Source: a virus
Length of the DNA stretch: 51,255 bases
Direction: 5' to 3' (one strand)
IMG/VR virus record: IMGVR_UViG_3300017963_000338
Coordinates: 1-51,255 of that record
A program made the position numbers and the translations under genes. The number at the start of each line of letters is the position of its first letter. The first letter of the stretch is position 1. The notes beneath the pieces were generated by a model. It made no database searches. It was not told where the DNA came from and was given only the letters and a program-made list of their open reading frames with translations. This document shows, in pieces, positions 8,940 to 16,350 of the stretch.

Positions 8940-9007
8940 GCCCCCCAAAAACCATTATAATAGCCCACGGCAAGGTATGTTCGTATATAGTATGTAATAC
9001 TATTATA
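8940..9007. promoter_or_regulatory. AT-rich regulatory region with a shared 19-mer
   Basis: This gap contains TATAATAGCCCACGGCAAG at 8956-8974, which recurs exactly at 27658-27676 next to a good plus-strand promoter. Around 8985-9005 a near-palindromic stretch TAGTATGTAATACTATTATAC gives a TATAAT on the minus strand that could serve the gene starting at 8889. No good -35 box accompanies either candidate, so promoter activity is uncertain. Confidence 0.4.
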
Positions 9008-10345
9008 CTAGGGAAAAGCCTTGACCTCCTCACAAAGCTTTTTCAAACCAGGGGTTAGTCTCCAACGTTCTGCTCTAAGGCCCTTGCCTATCTCAGCACT
9101 GAAACATTGGACACCACCTATCTTCCTTAAGAACCGCATCAGGTTCCTGGTAGTGTAATCACTCTGACTAATATCAGAAGCCAGTGACCGTATCGCACAT
9201 CCGTTATCACCCTCTTCATACATGGACTTGGCTAGCTTCAAAGTGCTCCCTCGAGCGGTGTCCATAGCTACTTGCCACACCCTATGTAAGACCTCTTCAT
9301 CAAGCTCCCCACGGTTCATTACGATTGCGAGGCAGTTGGCCAAACGGATTAGCTGTTGTATCAACCTAGCACTGAACTCCCTCTCCGCAGACTCTCCTTG
9401 CATAATGCTCGGCCGTGCTCGCATGATTGCTATAAACTTCGCTAATCGTTGGCACATCTTGAGGGCCTCTGGGGAGTGGCGAACACCGTTCAGCAACTCA
9501 TTAGTGTTTTCCCGTAAGTAGTCGATATATCCCCCGGTGAGTTGCATCGCCTTCCGTAGTTCCGGGGGGTACTGTGTTTCTACGCGACCGTCAGTAGGTA
9601 GCCCCAAGTTCCGCTGAGTACGGTTGGCAACTAGCCATCCTACCTCGTCCTCCATGGCATCGTCAATACCTTCCATGATTACGCAATCCAAGAACCGTTC
9701 TCCCAGTTCACTTTGGTCGATGCTTCGCAAGCTACTAGTACCACATAACAGCCAGACCATACGAACCCCTACATAGTCACGGCTAGTCTTGTTCCGGTAG
9801 TGCGTCCTAGAGACACGGTCATACAGGTCACGCCCCTCAGCCAGGATTTGCTTTACGTTGGGGGCTTGTAGAAGCGTATCACCGTCCTTTGTTACCAGGG
9901 CTTTTCCGGACAATAGGGCCACAAGACTGTGATCCTCTTCAGCTTTATCGTCGGTCTGATAACCGCTATGAAACCCTCGAATAGTGCTTTTAGCTAGGAC
10001 GTATCTACGGTTCACACTTACCGCTTCACAGAGGGTGCTTTTGCCACACGATGCAGGTCCAATGATCTTCACCCATAGCTGCTCACCCAGAGTCTCCACG
10101 CTGGCGATTGCAGCGAGCATCACGCATAATGCACGGTCCAAGCCGTCAGTCCACTTTAGAGCCCCCTTCCAGGCTGCACAGAGCTCCCTATAATTGTTAC
10201 ACGGAAGGGGTTGCATACCCTTTGCCTTGGATTTTTCGCCAGAATTTTCCCCCGACAGCCACTCCTTGGGAACGGGTTTTAGTAAGCTGAACAAGAAGTT
10301 CAAAGCCTCTATGCGTTTCTCGAGACTATTCGTCAGTTTCGGCAT
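9008..10345 (-). CDS. AAA-type ATPase, probable replicative helicase
   Basis: 445 residues starting MPKLTNSLEK. Seen: Walker A IIGPASCGKSTL (about residues 93-104), an acidic Walker B-like GKALVTKDGDTLL, and a sensor-like WLLCGTSSLRSID followed by GERFLDCVIM. This pattern resembles the helicase/ATPase proteins of phage and plasmid replication modules (D5/MCM-like AAA+). A winged-helix-like C-terminus (ISQSDYTTRNLMRFLRKIGGVQ) is possible. It lies directly downstream of the primase (3-base gap), supporting a primase-helicase pair. The start follows GGAAGTAAC. The exact helicase family is not certain. Confidence 0.75.
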   Translation of the reverse strand: MPKLTNSLEKRIEALNFLFSLLKPVPKEWLSGENSGEKSKAKGMQPLPCNNYRELCAAWKGALKWTDGLDRALCVMLAAIASVETLGEQLWVKIIGPASCGKSTLCEAVSVNRRYVLAKSTIRGFHSGYQTDDKAEEDHSLVALLSGKALVTKDGDTLLQAPNVKQILAEGRDLYDRVSRTHYRNKTSRDYVGVRMVWLLCGTSSLRSIDQSELGERFLDCVIMEGIDDAMEDEVGWLVANRTQRNLGLPTDGRVETQYPPELRKAMQLTGGYIDYLRENTNELLNGVRHSPEALKMCQRLAKFIAIMRARPSIMQGESAEREFSARLIQQLIRLANCLAIVMNRGELDEEVLHRVWQVAMDTARGSTLKLAKSMYEEGDNGCAIRSLASDISQSDYTTRNLMRFLRKIGGVQCFSAEIGKGLRAERWRLTPGLKKLCEEVKAFP

Positions 10346-10348
10346 GTG

Positions 10349-11227
10349 TTACTTCCTCCAAGTGGATAGAGTATCTCTAATGTCATAACCGTTCGGCAGG
10401 TCAGACATAAATCCGCCTTCTCCCCAGCATAGGTAGTGGATTTCTGCCGGTGGTTCCTTTGCTCCACTCAGTATCTCAGCGGTCCTTTTCATTCCTACTA
10501 GGCCAGCAGGGGGCAACGTTTTCCCGGTCCTAGGGTGTTTACGAGGGTGGTCATTATCGTAAACTAGATACACGTTCTTCCCAGAGAATAGGGAGCACCA
10601 CTGTTCGAAGAACACCATCGCCCCTGGGACAGCTAGTACACTACAGGTTTCCAACAGGTTGTTCTGCTTGTTAGCGGTTACGTTGACCTCTTCAAGATCC
10701 CCCTCAGCGTACCGCAGAACTTCCCACAGAGACATACCGTCCCACGGCCCTTCGCACAAGAAAACGTAGTCATGGTTGGGATTATACAAGTTCATACCGT
10801 GAAGCTTGTGTCCAAGTGTGGGAGTTGGATAGAGGCGGTTACTGTACTTGTAGAGCTGAGACATCTTACCGTTGATACCGTAGCCTGGAATCAGCCAGCT
10901 TTCCAACCGCCAAGAATATACGACCTGCCACAACATCAAAGTATCTGGGTAGAGCAGACCCCTCTCCCGTGCGAGTGGGGTATAGTCCACCGTCTCACGA
11001 TCGTACTCGTCCCATAGCTTCCTTAGGAAGGTGGTTGCGTTTCCTCCAGCCCCACAAGTCCAACAATGGAACTGACCGGTCGCTACTTCCACAGAAAACT
11101 TCCTGTTGTCGTTGCCACAGAAGGGGCAAAGGGCCGGAGCGTTTTCTGTCGACTCATCCCACATTAAGTCCACACCGTGGAACTCGTAAGGCTGGAGTGA
11201 TTTAGGTGTCTTGTTTATCTGGGGCAT
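10349..11227 (-). CDS. DNA primase (zinc finger plus Toprim)
   Basis: 292 residues. A CHC2-type zinc finger is visible (C34PFC37 ... C55WTC58) followed by a Toprim fold with CEGPWDG (E158, D162) and YLVYDND (D223, D225), the metal-binding acidic residues that catalyse RNA primer synthesis. It is shorter than DnaG because it has no separate helicase-interaction domain, typical of phage primases that work with a separate ATPase (here 9008-10345). The start follows AAAGGAATCTG and overlaps the previous gene by 26 bases. Confidence 0.9.
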   Translation of the reverse strand: MPQINKTPKSLQPYEFHGVDLMWDESTENAPALCPFCGNDNRKFSVEVATGQFHCWTCGAGGNATTFLRKLWDEYDRETVDYTPLARERGLLYPDTLMLWQVVYSWRLESWLIPGYGINGKMSQLYKYSNRLYPTPTLGHKLHGMNLYNPNHDYVFLCEGPWDGMSLWEVLRYAEGDLEEVNVTANKQNNLLETCSVLAVPGAMVFFEQWCSLFSGKNVYLVYDNDHPRKHPRTGKTLPPAGLVGMKRTAEILSGAKEPPAEIHYLCWGEGGFMSDLPNGYDIRDTLSTWRK

Positions 11228-11585
11228 CAGATTCCTTTCGTTGGTCCATCAGCTTTAGTTGTTGTTCAAGCCAAACTACTGATTTAGCGTAGCTGTCGCG
11301 GATCCTCCTATGGAACTCCAATTCCTCAACTAAAGCTTCTCGAAGAGTCTCAAAATAGTGACAACGTTCCCCAGGAGTATAGTCATTCCGGACTGAGATT
11401 GCCCCATCAGAATCAACCATTAAAGAAGCTACTCCAAGACCACCGTAACTGAATTCTACCACTACCCAACGACTAAAGTCAGCCAGTGTTAAGTCTCTTG
11501 CTACTACATCAGGCTCTAGGGGGTCAACATCTAAGGTATAGAGAATCGTGCCAGGAACAATATCCCCAATATCTTCTTCACTCAC
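11202..11585 (-). CDS. Hypothetical protein upstream of primase
   Basis: 127 residues. Two tandem GTG codons occur; the second (11585) is chosen because AAGGAG lies 6 bases before it. The protein is acidic with a beta-rich N-terminal half (GTILYTLDVDPLEPDVVARDLTLADFSRWVVVEF) and a C-terminal helix (REALVEELEFHRRIRDSYAKSV). No family recognised. It overlaps the primase start, so it belongs to the replication operon. Confidence 0.6.
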   Translation of the reverse strand: MSEEDIGDIVPGTILYTLDVDPLEPDVVARDLTLADFSRWVVVEFSYGGLGVASLMVDSDGAISVRNDYTPGERCHYFETLREALVEELEFHRRIRDSYAKSVVWLEQQLKLMDQRKESDAPDKQDT

Positions 11586-11600
11586 CACTAACTCCTTATC

Positions 11601-12203
11601 CTAGTATTTCCTAACTTCCCAAAAGACCGTGTTGAATCCGGGGAGCGTACCCCACTGACAAGAATAGGTAGAAAACTCGACGACGTGATCCGGATAGGTC
11701 TCCAACAAGCACATCAACCAATCCAAACTGTTTGGGCAGAGGAACCGTCTCAGTAGAGTTAGTGCTATTATACCGTAGCAGGAGTGGGCTTGTTTAGAGA
11801 GTGCTTCACGCATCGTCGCAACGACCGTACTGTAGTAAAGGTCTAATCCGTGCAGACCTCTTTGAACTTCACCCTGGAACAAGGTCTTCTCTGTGGGAGC
11901 CATTGCACTGATATAGAGGTTGTAAGCTCCGTAGATCTTGCTGGCCTTACTCCAAGCAGATACTACTCTACGGATAGGAACATCGTACCACGTAAGTCCA
12001 CCCTTGACACGGTTGCGGATATGGTAAAGCTGATCGGGGGTTCCCCAATCCCGGTCTAACCATTCTTGCAGGGTGCCCCAAGTCGGGGCGTGATTGCCGA
12101 ACTCTCCCGCCTCATACCTACGTACAAAATCAGTCTTCGTCAGGACCGGTGAGGGAACATGGGCCTCTTCTGCGGGCTTCGACAGTGGAATAAATCTTCC
12201 CAT
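11601..12203 (-). CDS. Hypothetical protein in replication operon
   Basis: 200 residues, beginning MGRFIPLSKPAEEAHV. The second of two in-frame ATGs is preferred because GGAGG directly abuts the first. Rich in Trp, Tyr and Leu (WGTLQEWLDRDW; LTLLRRFLCPNSLDWLMCLLETYPDHVVEF). Not recognised. It overlaps the C-terminal coding part of the small gene upstream by 74 bases, in a different frame. Confidence 0.6.
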   Translation of the reverse strand: MGRFIPLSKPAEEAHVPSPVLTKTDFVRRYEAGEFGNHAPTWGTLQEWLDRDWGTPDQLYHIRNRVKGGLTWYDVPIRRVVSAWSKASKIYGAYNLYISAMAPTEKTLFQGEVQRGLHGLDLYYSTVVATMREALSKQAHSCYGIIALTLLRRFLCPNSLDWLMCLLETYPDHVVEFSTYSCQWGTLPGFNTVFWEVRKY

Positions 12204-12375
12204 TGACATCCTCCGTTTGTATGAACTCCATTATGGGGTGAACAGTCCACACCCCGTCAGTGTTACCAGTTACCATCAGGTCTACGACCTTAGCTAGTTG
12301 GCCTATGTAAAACCCAGACCGTTCAATAGCCTCTGCACGAGACTTGCAGTTATCAATGCGTCTGTAGACGGCCAT
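12130..12375 (-). CDS. Small hypothetical protein coupled to TS-like gene
   Basis: 81 residues (MAVYRRIDNCKSRAEAIERSGFYIGQL...). Its ATG overlaps the TS-like stop in a TGATG junction, a strong sign of translational coupling, with GGGAGAG upstream. The fold is unknown; VVDLMVTGNTDGVWTVHPIMEF suggests a small beta sheet. It overlaps the next gene by 74 bases. Confidence 0.55.
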   Translation of the reverse strand: MAVYRRIDNCKSRAEAIERSGFYIGQLAKVVDLMVTGNTDGVWTVHPIMEFIQTEDVNGKIYSTVEARRRGPCSLTGPDED

Positions 12376-13646
12376 CACTTCTCTCCCTTCTTATCCCAAG
12401 CTTCACACCGTCGGCGAAGCCACTGTTTACCGACGGCTCTCCAATCGTCAGCGTGAACACGTTCTATCAGTGTGAAAGCATTATTGTCCCCACGATACCG
12501 TCGATTCTTGTGTGCCCGGAAGGCTGCCATCATCGGTTGAGCAACATCCCGCAAGAACGGCTCCTGGTAAAAACCGTCTGCCCCGTTCAACCGGTAATCA
12601 TCAATATAGTCGATGAAGATATTTACCTCCTCGTCGAACGTGGCTTTATCGTGAACCAGGGACAAGCGGTACGGGAGAATCTCGTAAGGGGCCTTCGTCC
12701 CGTCAAACTTCCCTAGTATCTGGTTGATCGCCTGAGCCCCTGATGGTGGACCGTAGTCTAACTCAACAGGGTCGTGCATCGTCTTCGGGTGGGTCAACGG
12801 AAACCACTTTTCAGGAGTGAACCGTTCTGTGTAAACGTGTAGATTGTTTGTGAACTGATGGTAGTGACCAACCTCTACTTCAAGACAATTTGCTAGACAA
12901 TTTGCTAGGTACTCCTGGAGCATACTCCAATGCACTACGTTCGCACCGAGCATACCCCAGACAAGATCGTTGGAACGATTGCACACGGTCATATCCAAGG
13001 CGTGTTTCACAACGTGGGATTGGAAAGACCCATCTTCTGCAATAGGCCCTCTATCAGGCAACTCCCGTAAGGAGAAGTATGCTTGAGTATTGCACGGTAG
13101 ATCCTTCGCCCCTTTTGGACGTGCCCACAAGTCTGCCTGATACTCCCATACCTGGAGTACTTCGCGGCGAGAGTTAGGATCACTATTCAGATGGGCAATA
13201 ATTGCCTCTATCTGGTCAAACGGTTCTTCCGACATCCAACAATGGGGGCAGGACTCTGTCCTAGGACTATTAGAATTCCACACGGAGATTGTCTGATTCC
13301 GCCAACGATGACCGTAAGCCCCATGGAATATTTGCCCGTCATCACTATACTCCGCCATCCGCGGGTTGTAGTAAACCAGGGGCTTCACATCGTTGCGACC
13401 TGCCAGCATCCATAGTGCTTCGAACAGGTGGAAGAAGGGGTTGCAATCCCTACCGTAGTTGAACAGTACTCTTTCCCGTGGATTGGTATAGGTCACAGTC
13501 ACAGGTTCTGCTACACGCAAGACAGGACCGTTGCGACTATCCTCCTTACGAACCGCACTAGGGGGGCTTCCCACGGAGGAAGGGTCACACATGAAAGAAA
13601 CCAGCTTAGGGAACGCTTCGTTGACGTTACGGAAAGTGAAGTGCAT
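12375..13646 (-). CDS. Thymidylate synthase homologue, probable deoxyuridylate hydroxymethylase
   Basis: 423 residues, longer than ThyA (264). Seen: the phosphate-binding Arg pair in NSRREVLQVWE (R160-R161), catalytic Cys in LPCNTQAYFSL (C185), RSNDLVWGMLGANVVHWS (R224-S241) and a late NNLHVY. N236 aligns with the TS Asn that reads uracil (Asp in dCMP hydroxymethylases), so dUMP is the likely substrate. Known: phages with 5-hydroxymethyl-dU-derived bases make hmdUMP with TS homologues. Context: the operon also encodes a DNA-hmdU kinase pair and an amino-acid:DNA transferase, which argues for hydroxymethylase rather than plain TS activity. The start at 13646 has GGAG 8 bases upstream; 13760 would overlap the HAD gene heavily. 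Confidence 0.85.
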   Translation of the reverse strand: MHFTFRNVNEAFPKLVSFMCDPSSVGSPPSAVRKEDSRNGPVLRVAEPVTVTYTNPRERVLFNYGRDCNPFFHLFEALWMLAGRNDVKPLVYYNPRMAEYSDDGQIFHGAYGHRWRNQTISVWNSNSPRTESCPHCWMSEEPFDQIEAIIAHLNSDPNSRREVLQVWEYQADLWARPKGAKDLPCNTQAYFSLRELPDRGPIAEDGSFQSHVVKHALDMTVCNRSNDLVWGMLGANVVHWSMLQEYLANCLANCLEVEVGHYHQFTNNLHVYTERFTPEKWFPLTHPKTMHDPVELDYGPPSGAQAINQILGKFDGTKAPYEILPYRLSLVHDKATFDEEVNIFIDYIDDYRLNGADGFYQEPFLRDVAQPMMAAFRAHKNRRYRGDNNAFTLIERVHADDWRAVGKQWLRRRCEAWDKKGEK

Positions 13647-14220
13647 TGTGTTCTCCAATTTGTAATAGGGCATTTGTAACTCGAGGCAAAGGATTGTTCC
13701 GCTCTTCGTAATACTGGTTGAAGTAGGCAGGGAACAAGATTCCGAGACCTCTCCCTTCACTGAACCGCACTACGTTCTTTCGGCTGTCATCTATAAGAAC
13801 GTATCCAGGCAAGGAGTAGATCTTTTTATCCCGCGTGAATATGTATCGGTTCCTGTCAGTCCATCCAAGGATCTTAACTAGCCATCTGTGCTTTCCTAGA
13901 ATTGCCAGATGAGCACCTGGACCTGACGGTGGTGTAGTGATAATTCTGATGGGTTCTTCACTGAGGGCCCTGGCTATTATGAGGAGTTCTTCTATCCAAG
14001 GTAGCGGTTCCAAGTACTCCCAAAAGCTTATCCCCCGGGAATTGATTGGTTTCCAGAACGCCTCTTTGCTTCTCAGTCCCAGCTTTACCTGCAAGTCTCG
14101 CGGCTCGCCCGGTTCCAGGTTTTCCAACCGCTTACCGTGTACCCTACAAGCACCACCAGCAAAGTCGGCTAGTACCTCGTCGAGGTCCAGCAATACGCCT
14201 TTGATAGGCTTTTTTATCAT
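13627..14220 (-). CDS. HAD-family 5'(3')-deoxyribonucleotidase-like phosphatase
   Basis: 197 residues. The motif LLDLDEVLADFAGG (DxDxVxxD) near the N-terminus, IRIITTPPSG (motif II Thr) and YVLIDDSRKNV (motif IV Asp pair) match the NT5C-type HAD phosphatases that dephosphorylate deoxynucleoside monophosphates. In this operon it might remove dTMP or dUMP so that modified nucleotides dominate the pool; that is inference. The start at 14220 (MIKKPIKG) is used since AAAGGG precedes it and the upstream ATG at 14286 runs through the promoter region. It overlaps the TS-like start by 20 bases. Confidence 0.8.
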   Translation of the reverse strand: MIKKPIKGVLLDLDEVLADFAGGACRVHGKRLENLEPGEPRDLQVKLGLRSKEAFWKPINSRGISFWEYLEPLPWIEELLIIARALSEEPIRIITTPPSGPGAHLAILGKHRWLVKILGWTDRNRYIFTRDKKIYSLPGYVLIDDSRKNVVRFSEGRGLGILFPAYFNQYYEERNNPLPRVTNALLQIGEHNALHFP

Positions 14221-14263
14221 GTCGTAACCCTTTATGTAGAAACAACTTACGACTATTTTGCTA

Positions 14264-14319
14264 AATTTGCTATTTTGGGGTTGCAAAACCCCCGACCATT
14301 GTATACATTATACATAGTA
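14264..14319 (+). promoter_or_regulatory. Promoter and operator-like inverted repeat for the histone-like gene
   Basis: TTGCAA (14281-14286), a 17-base spacer and TACATT (14304-14309) form a sigma70-type promoter. The -35 box lies inside the inverted repeat GGGGT-TGCAAA-ACCCC (14277-14292). The same arrangement with TGCTTT in the loop overlaps the promoter at 29578-29606, and the flanking AAATTTGCTATTTTGGGG is also shared. The 17-mer ATACATTATACATAGTA (14303-14319) recurs at 27553-27569 and gives a TATAAT on the minus strand that could fire towards the HAD gene, making this a divergent control region. Confidence 0.55.
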
Positions 14320-14372
14320 GCCACCCGCCACGGGCGGCCATATTTCACACTCTCACACACAGGAGCATTATC

Positions 14373-14714
14373 ATGCCGAAAGTACCTGCGAAGAAGAAAG
14401 CTACCGCCAAGAGCAAGGCCACCAAAGCCACCAAGGGCAAGGCCAAGGGCAAGGGCAAGGCCACCGACAAGAACCCTGCCAAAGATGCTGGCCTGACCCA
14501 AGGACAAGCAGAGACCCTCAAAGTTCTGGCAGGGGAGCCCGTGAAGGGGGACGGCTTGACAAGGGCAGACCTGCAAGCGGCCGTAGGCAGAACCACGACT
14601 GGCTACCCCAAGCTGATTGAGTTGGGGTACGCAGAGGAAGCTACCTACGAGGGGAGCCGAGCAAAGTATTTCAAGGTGACCTCCACTGGTCGTAAGGTGG
14701 CCAAGAAGCTGTAG
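14373..14714 (+). CDS. Histone H1-like basic protein with winged-helix-like domain
   Basis: 113 residues. The first 45 are almost all Lys, Ala, Thr and Gly (VPAKKKATAKSKATKATKGKAKGKGK), resembling bacterial histone H1-like tails. The C-terminal 60 (LTQGQAETLKVLAGEPVKGDGLTRADLQAAVGRTTTGYPKLIELGYAEE) look like a small winged helix. Expected to bind phage or host DNA. It is the only plus-strand gene in the left half, with its own promoter, a clear SD (CAGGAGCATTATC) and terminator, so it is an independently expressed unit dropped between the AsnS-like and HAD genes. Confidence 0.8.
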   Translation: MPKVPAKKKATAKSKATKATKGKAKGKGKATDKNPAKDAGLTQGQAETLKVLAGEPVKGDGLTRADLQAAVGRTTTGYPKLIELGYAEEATYEGSRAKYFKVTSTGRKVAKKL

Positions 14715-14731
14715 TAGCCATCGCAGCCCTG

Positions 14732-14760
14732 AGCCCCTGGCATTGCCGGGGGCTTTTTTT
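14732..14760 (+). terminator. Rho-independent terminator
   Basis: The stem AGCCCCTGGC / GCCGGGGGCT with loop ATT is followed by seven T. It ends the histone-like gene and lies in the convergent gap before the asparagine-synthetase-like gene. Confidence 0.85.
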
Positions 14761-14769
14761 ATGCGCATA

Positions 14770-16350
14770 CTATTGCCCCCCAAACATTGCTTTCCAAGTG
14801 ATCCATTGCCAGTAAGCCACATTAGCAAGGGCTCCGTGGACTGATTCACGTAGTAACGGACACTTATACGGCTCAACCATATTGTAGTATGGGAACATGA
14901 ACGATCGTTTTGGTGTGTGTTGATCAAAAGCCAGTCGAAGCACCTTCTTATTCAACCGCTCTTCTGCTCTAATACTAAACGCTATATCCACCAAGTCAAG
15001 GAACGGTACTCTCCCTTCTATACTGTTAGTCATTTCTGGACGGTCTCCACCCCAAGTCAAAATCTGGGACTCGAAGTGAGTTTTGATCCAAACGTATTGT
15101 TGAAGAGTAATACGATCAAGGGACTTTACCTTAGGAGCAAGTAGTTCGGCAACTTCAGCGAACGGATCATACTCCGAATGAAATATGCTGGCTTCCCACA
15201 GTTGTATCCAAGGATGAAACATCTGAGGCGTAAAACCGAAGCAATCTTCAAAAGCAGGGTGACTGATCGTTTTGTTATTGGAGGATAAACTAGCCCACGG
15301 TTTTTCTTGCAGAAACTGGTATCCGCAGAATAATTCATCAGCACCTTGCCCACTAACTATCACACGGTACCCTAATTCTCGAGCCTGTTGAGACAACTTC
15401 CACTTCGCGACCCCGATTGGATTGTAGATAGTTCGATCCGATCGAAGGGCACATTCCCTCATCAAGTCCTCTAAGGAATGGTACCCTTCCGCGTCTCGGT
15501 AGGATAAGTCGGTTATCGTGTGGGTTGCTTCCCTGTAGTTGTCCCCATCACCAAAGTCGCATGTAATACTTGGAAGGTTGCCTAGTTTACGTATGATTTG
15601 TCCATCCATACCGCTGCTAACATAGGCCAAAACTTTTGTATCTTTAGTCCGGTTCTTCACGGCAGTAGTAAGTTGCTCTACAACAGAATCCACAGCTTCT
15701 TCAGCACTAAGCCACCCCTCACCAACAGGAACGTCCCAATACTCCGTAACAACTGGGGGCCTATCCCTTGTTAGAGTGACTATGCATCCGGGTGGTACCG
15801 CCTTAATACCCTTGATGTCTGTAAGATTAGGGACTATCATATTTACGAACTGACGGCAAGGAGCTCTAGGATCAACTGACCAGGGAACGAGGTTAGAAGC
15901 TTTGATAGCTCCAATCTCACTAGCAAACACATACATCCCCGGTTTCCAGTAATAGTACATTGGATTTATACCGAATCGATCACGGCATAGTACCGTTTCA
16001 TCTGAAGCACAATTACAAGCAGCATAGGCAAACTCACCGATTAACTGTCTAGCATCATACTGAGCTACAAGTTCGCAATCAGTATCCCTCCACGCTCTCT
16101 CATTATAGAGCTCACCGTTTACGGAATATGCCCACCGTGTAGAACTATCTAAGTAGTGATGGTTTGAAAGGAACGGTTGAGTCAGGTTATCACCGCCGCG
16201 AACTTTCAACCGTGCGTGTCCAAGATAAGTGTCTCCAAACACTAGATAACCACCCTGATCAGGGCCACGGTGCTTGACTGCATCTAACATTTTGAGTAAG
16301 GAGCTGACTTTCCCAGCCTTTCCTACATTGAATCCAACAATACCGCACAT
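14770..16350 (-). CDS. Asparagine-synthetase-like glutamine amidotransferase
   Basis: 526 residues, AsnB architecture. The N-terminal Ntn glutaminase domain has nucleophile Cys2 (MCGIVGFN), HRGPDQGG, NGELYN and RDRFGINPMYY. The C-terminal synthetase domain has VIVSGQGADELFCGY (about 330) and DRPEMTNSIEGRVPFLD. Odd: the pyrophosphate loop, normally SGGxDSS, reads SSGMDGQ near residue 240, so ATP/PPi handling may be altered. Known role: ATP-dependent transfer of glutamine nitrogen to a carboxylate. Context: its start overlaps the carbamoyltransferase stop by 28 bases, inside the DNA-modification operon. Inference: it may amidate the carboxylate of an amino acid attached to the base, or supply asparagine; free asparagine synthesis is the conservative alternative. 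Confidence 0.85.
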   Translation of the reverse strand: MCGIVGFNVGKAGKVSSLLKMLDAVKHRGPDQGGYLVFGDTYLGHARLKVRGGDNLTQPFLSNHHYLDSSTRWAYSVNGELYNERAWRDTDCELVAQYDARQLIGEFAYAACNCASDETVLCRDRFGINPMYYYWKPGMYVFASEIGAIKASNLVPWSVDPRAPCRQFVNMIVPNLTDIKGIKAVPPGCIVTLTRDRPPVVTEYWDVPVGEGWLSAEEAVDSVVEQLTTAVKNRTKDTKVLAYVSSGMDGQIIRKLGNLPSITCDFGDGDNYREATHTITDLSYRDAEGYHSLEDLMRECALRSDRTIYNPIGVAKWKLSQQARELGYRVIVSGQGADELFCGYQFLQEKPWASLSSNNKTISHPAFEDCFGFTPQMFHPWIQLWEASIFHSEYDPFAEVAELLAPKVKSLDRITLQQYVWIKTHFESQILTWGGDRPEMTNSIEGRVPFLDLVDIAFSIRAEERLNKKVLRLAFDQHTPKRSFMFPYYNMVEPYKCPLLRESVHGALANVAYWQWITWKAMFGGQ

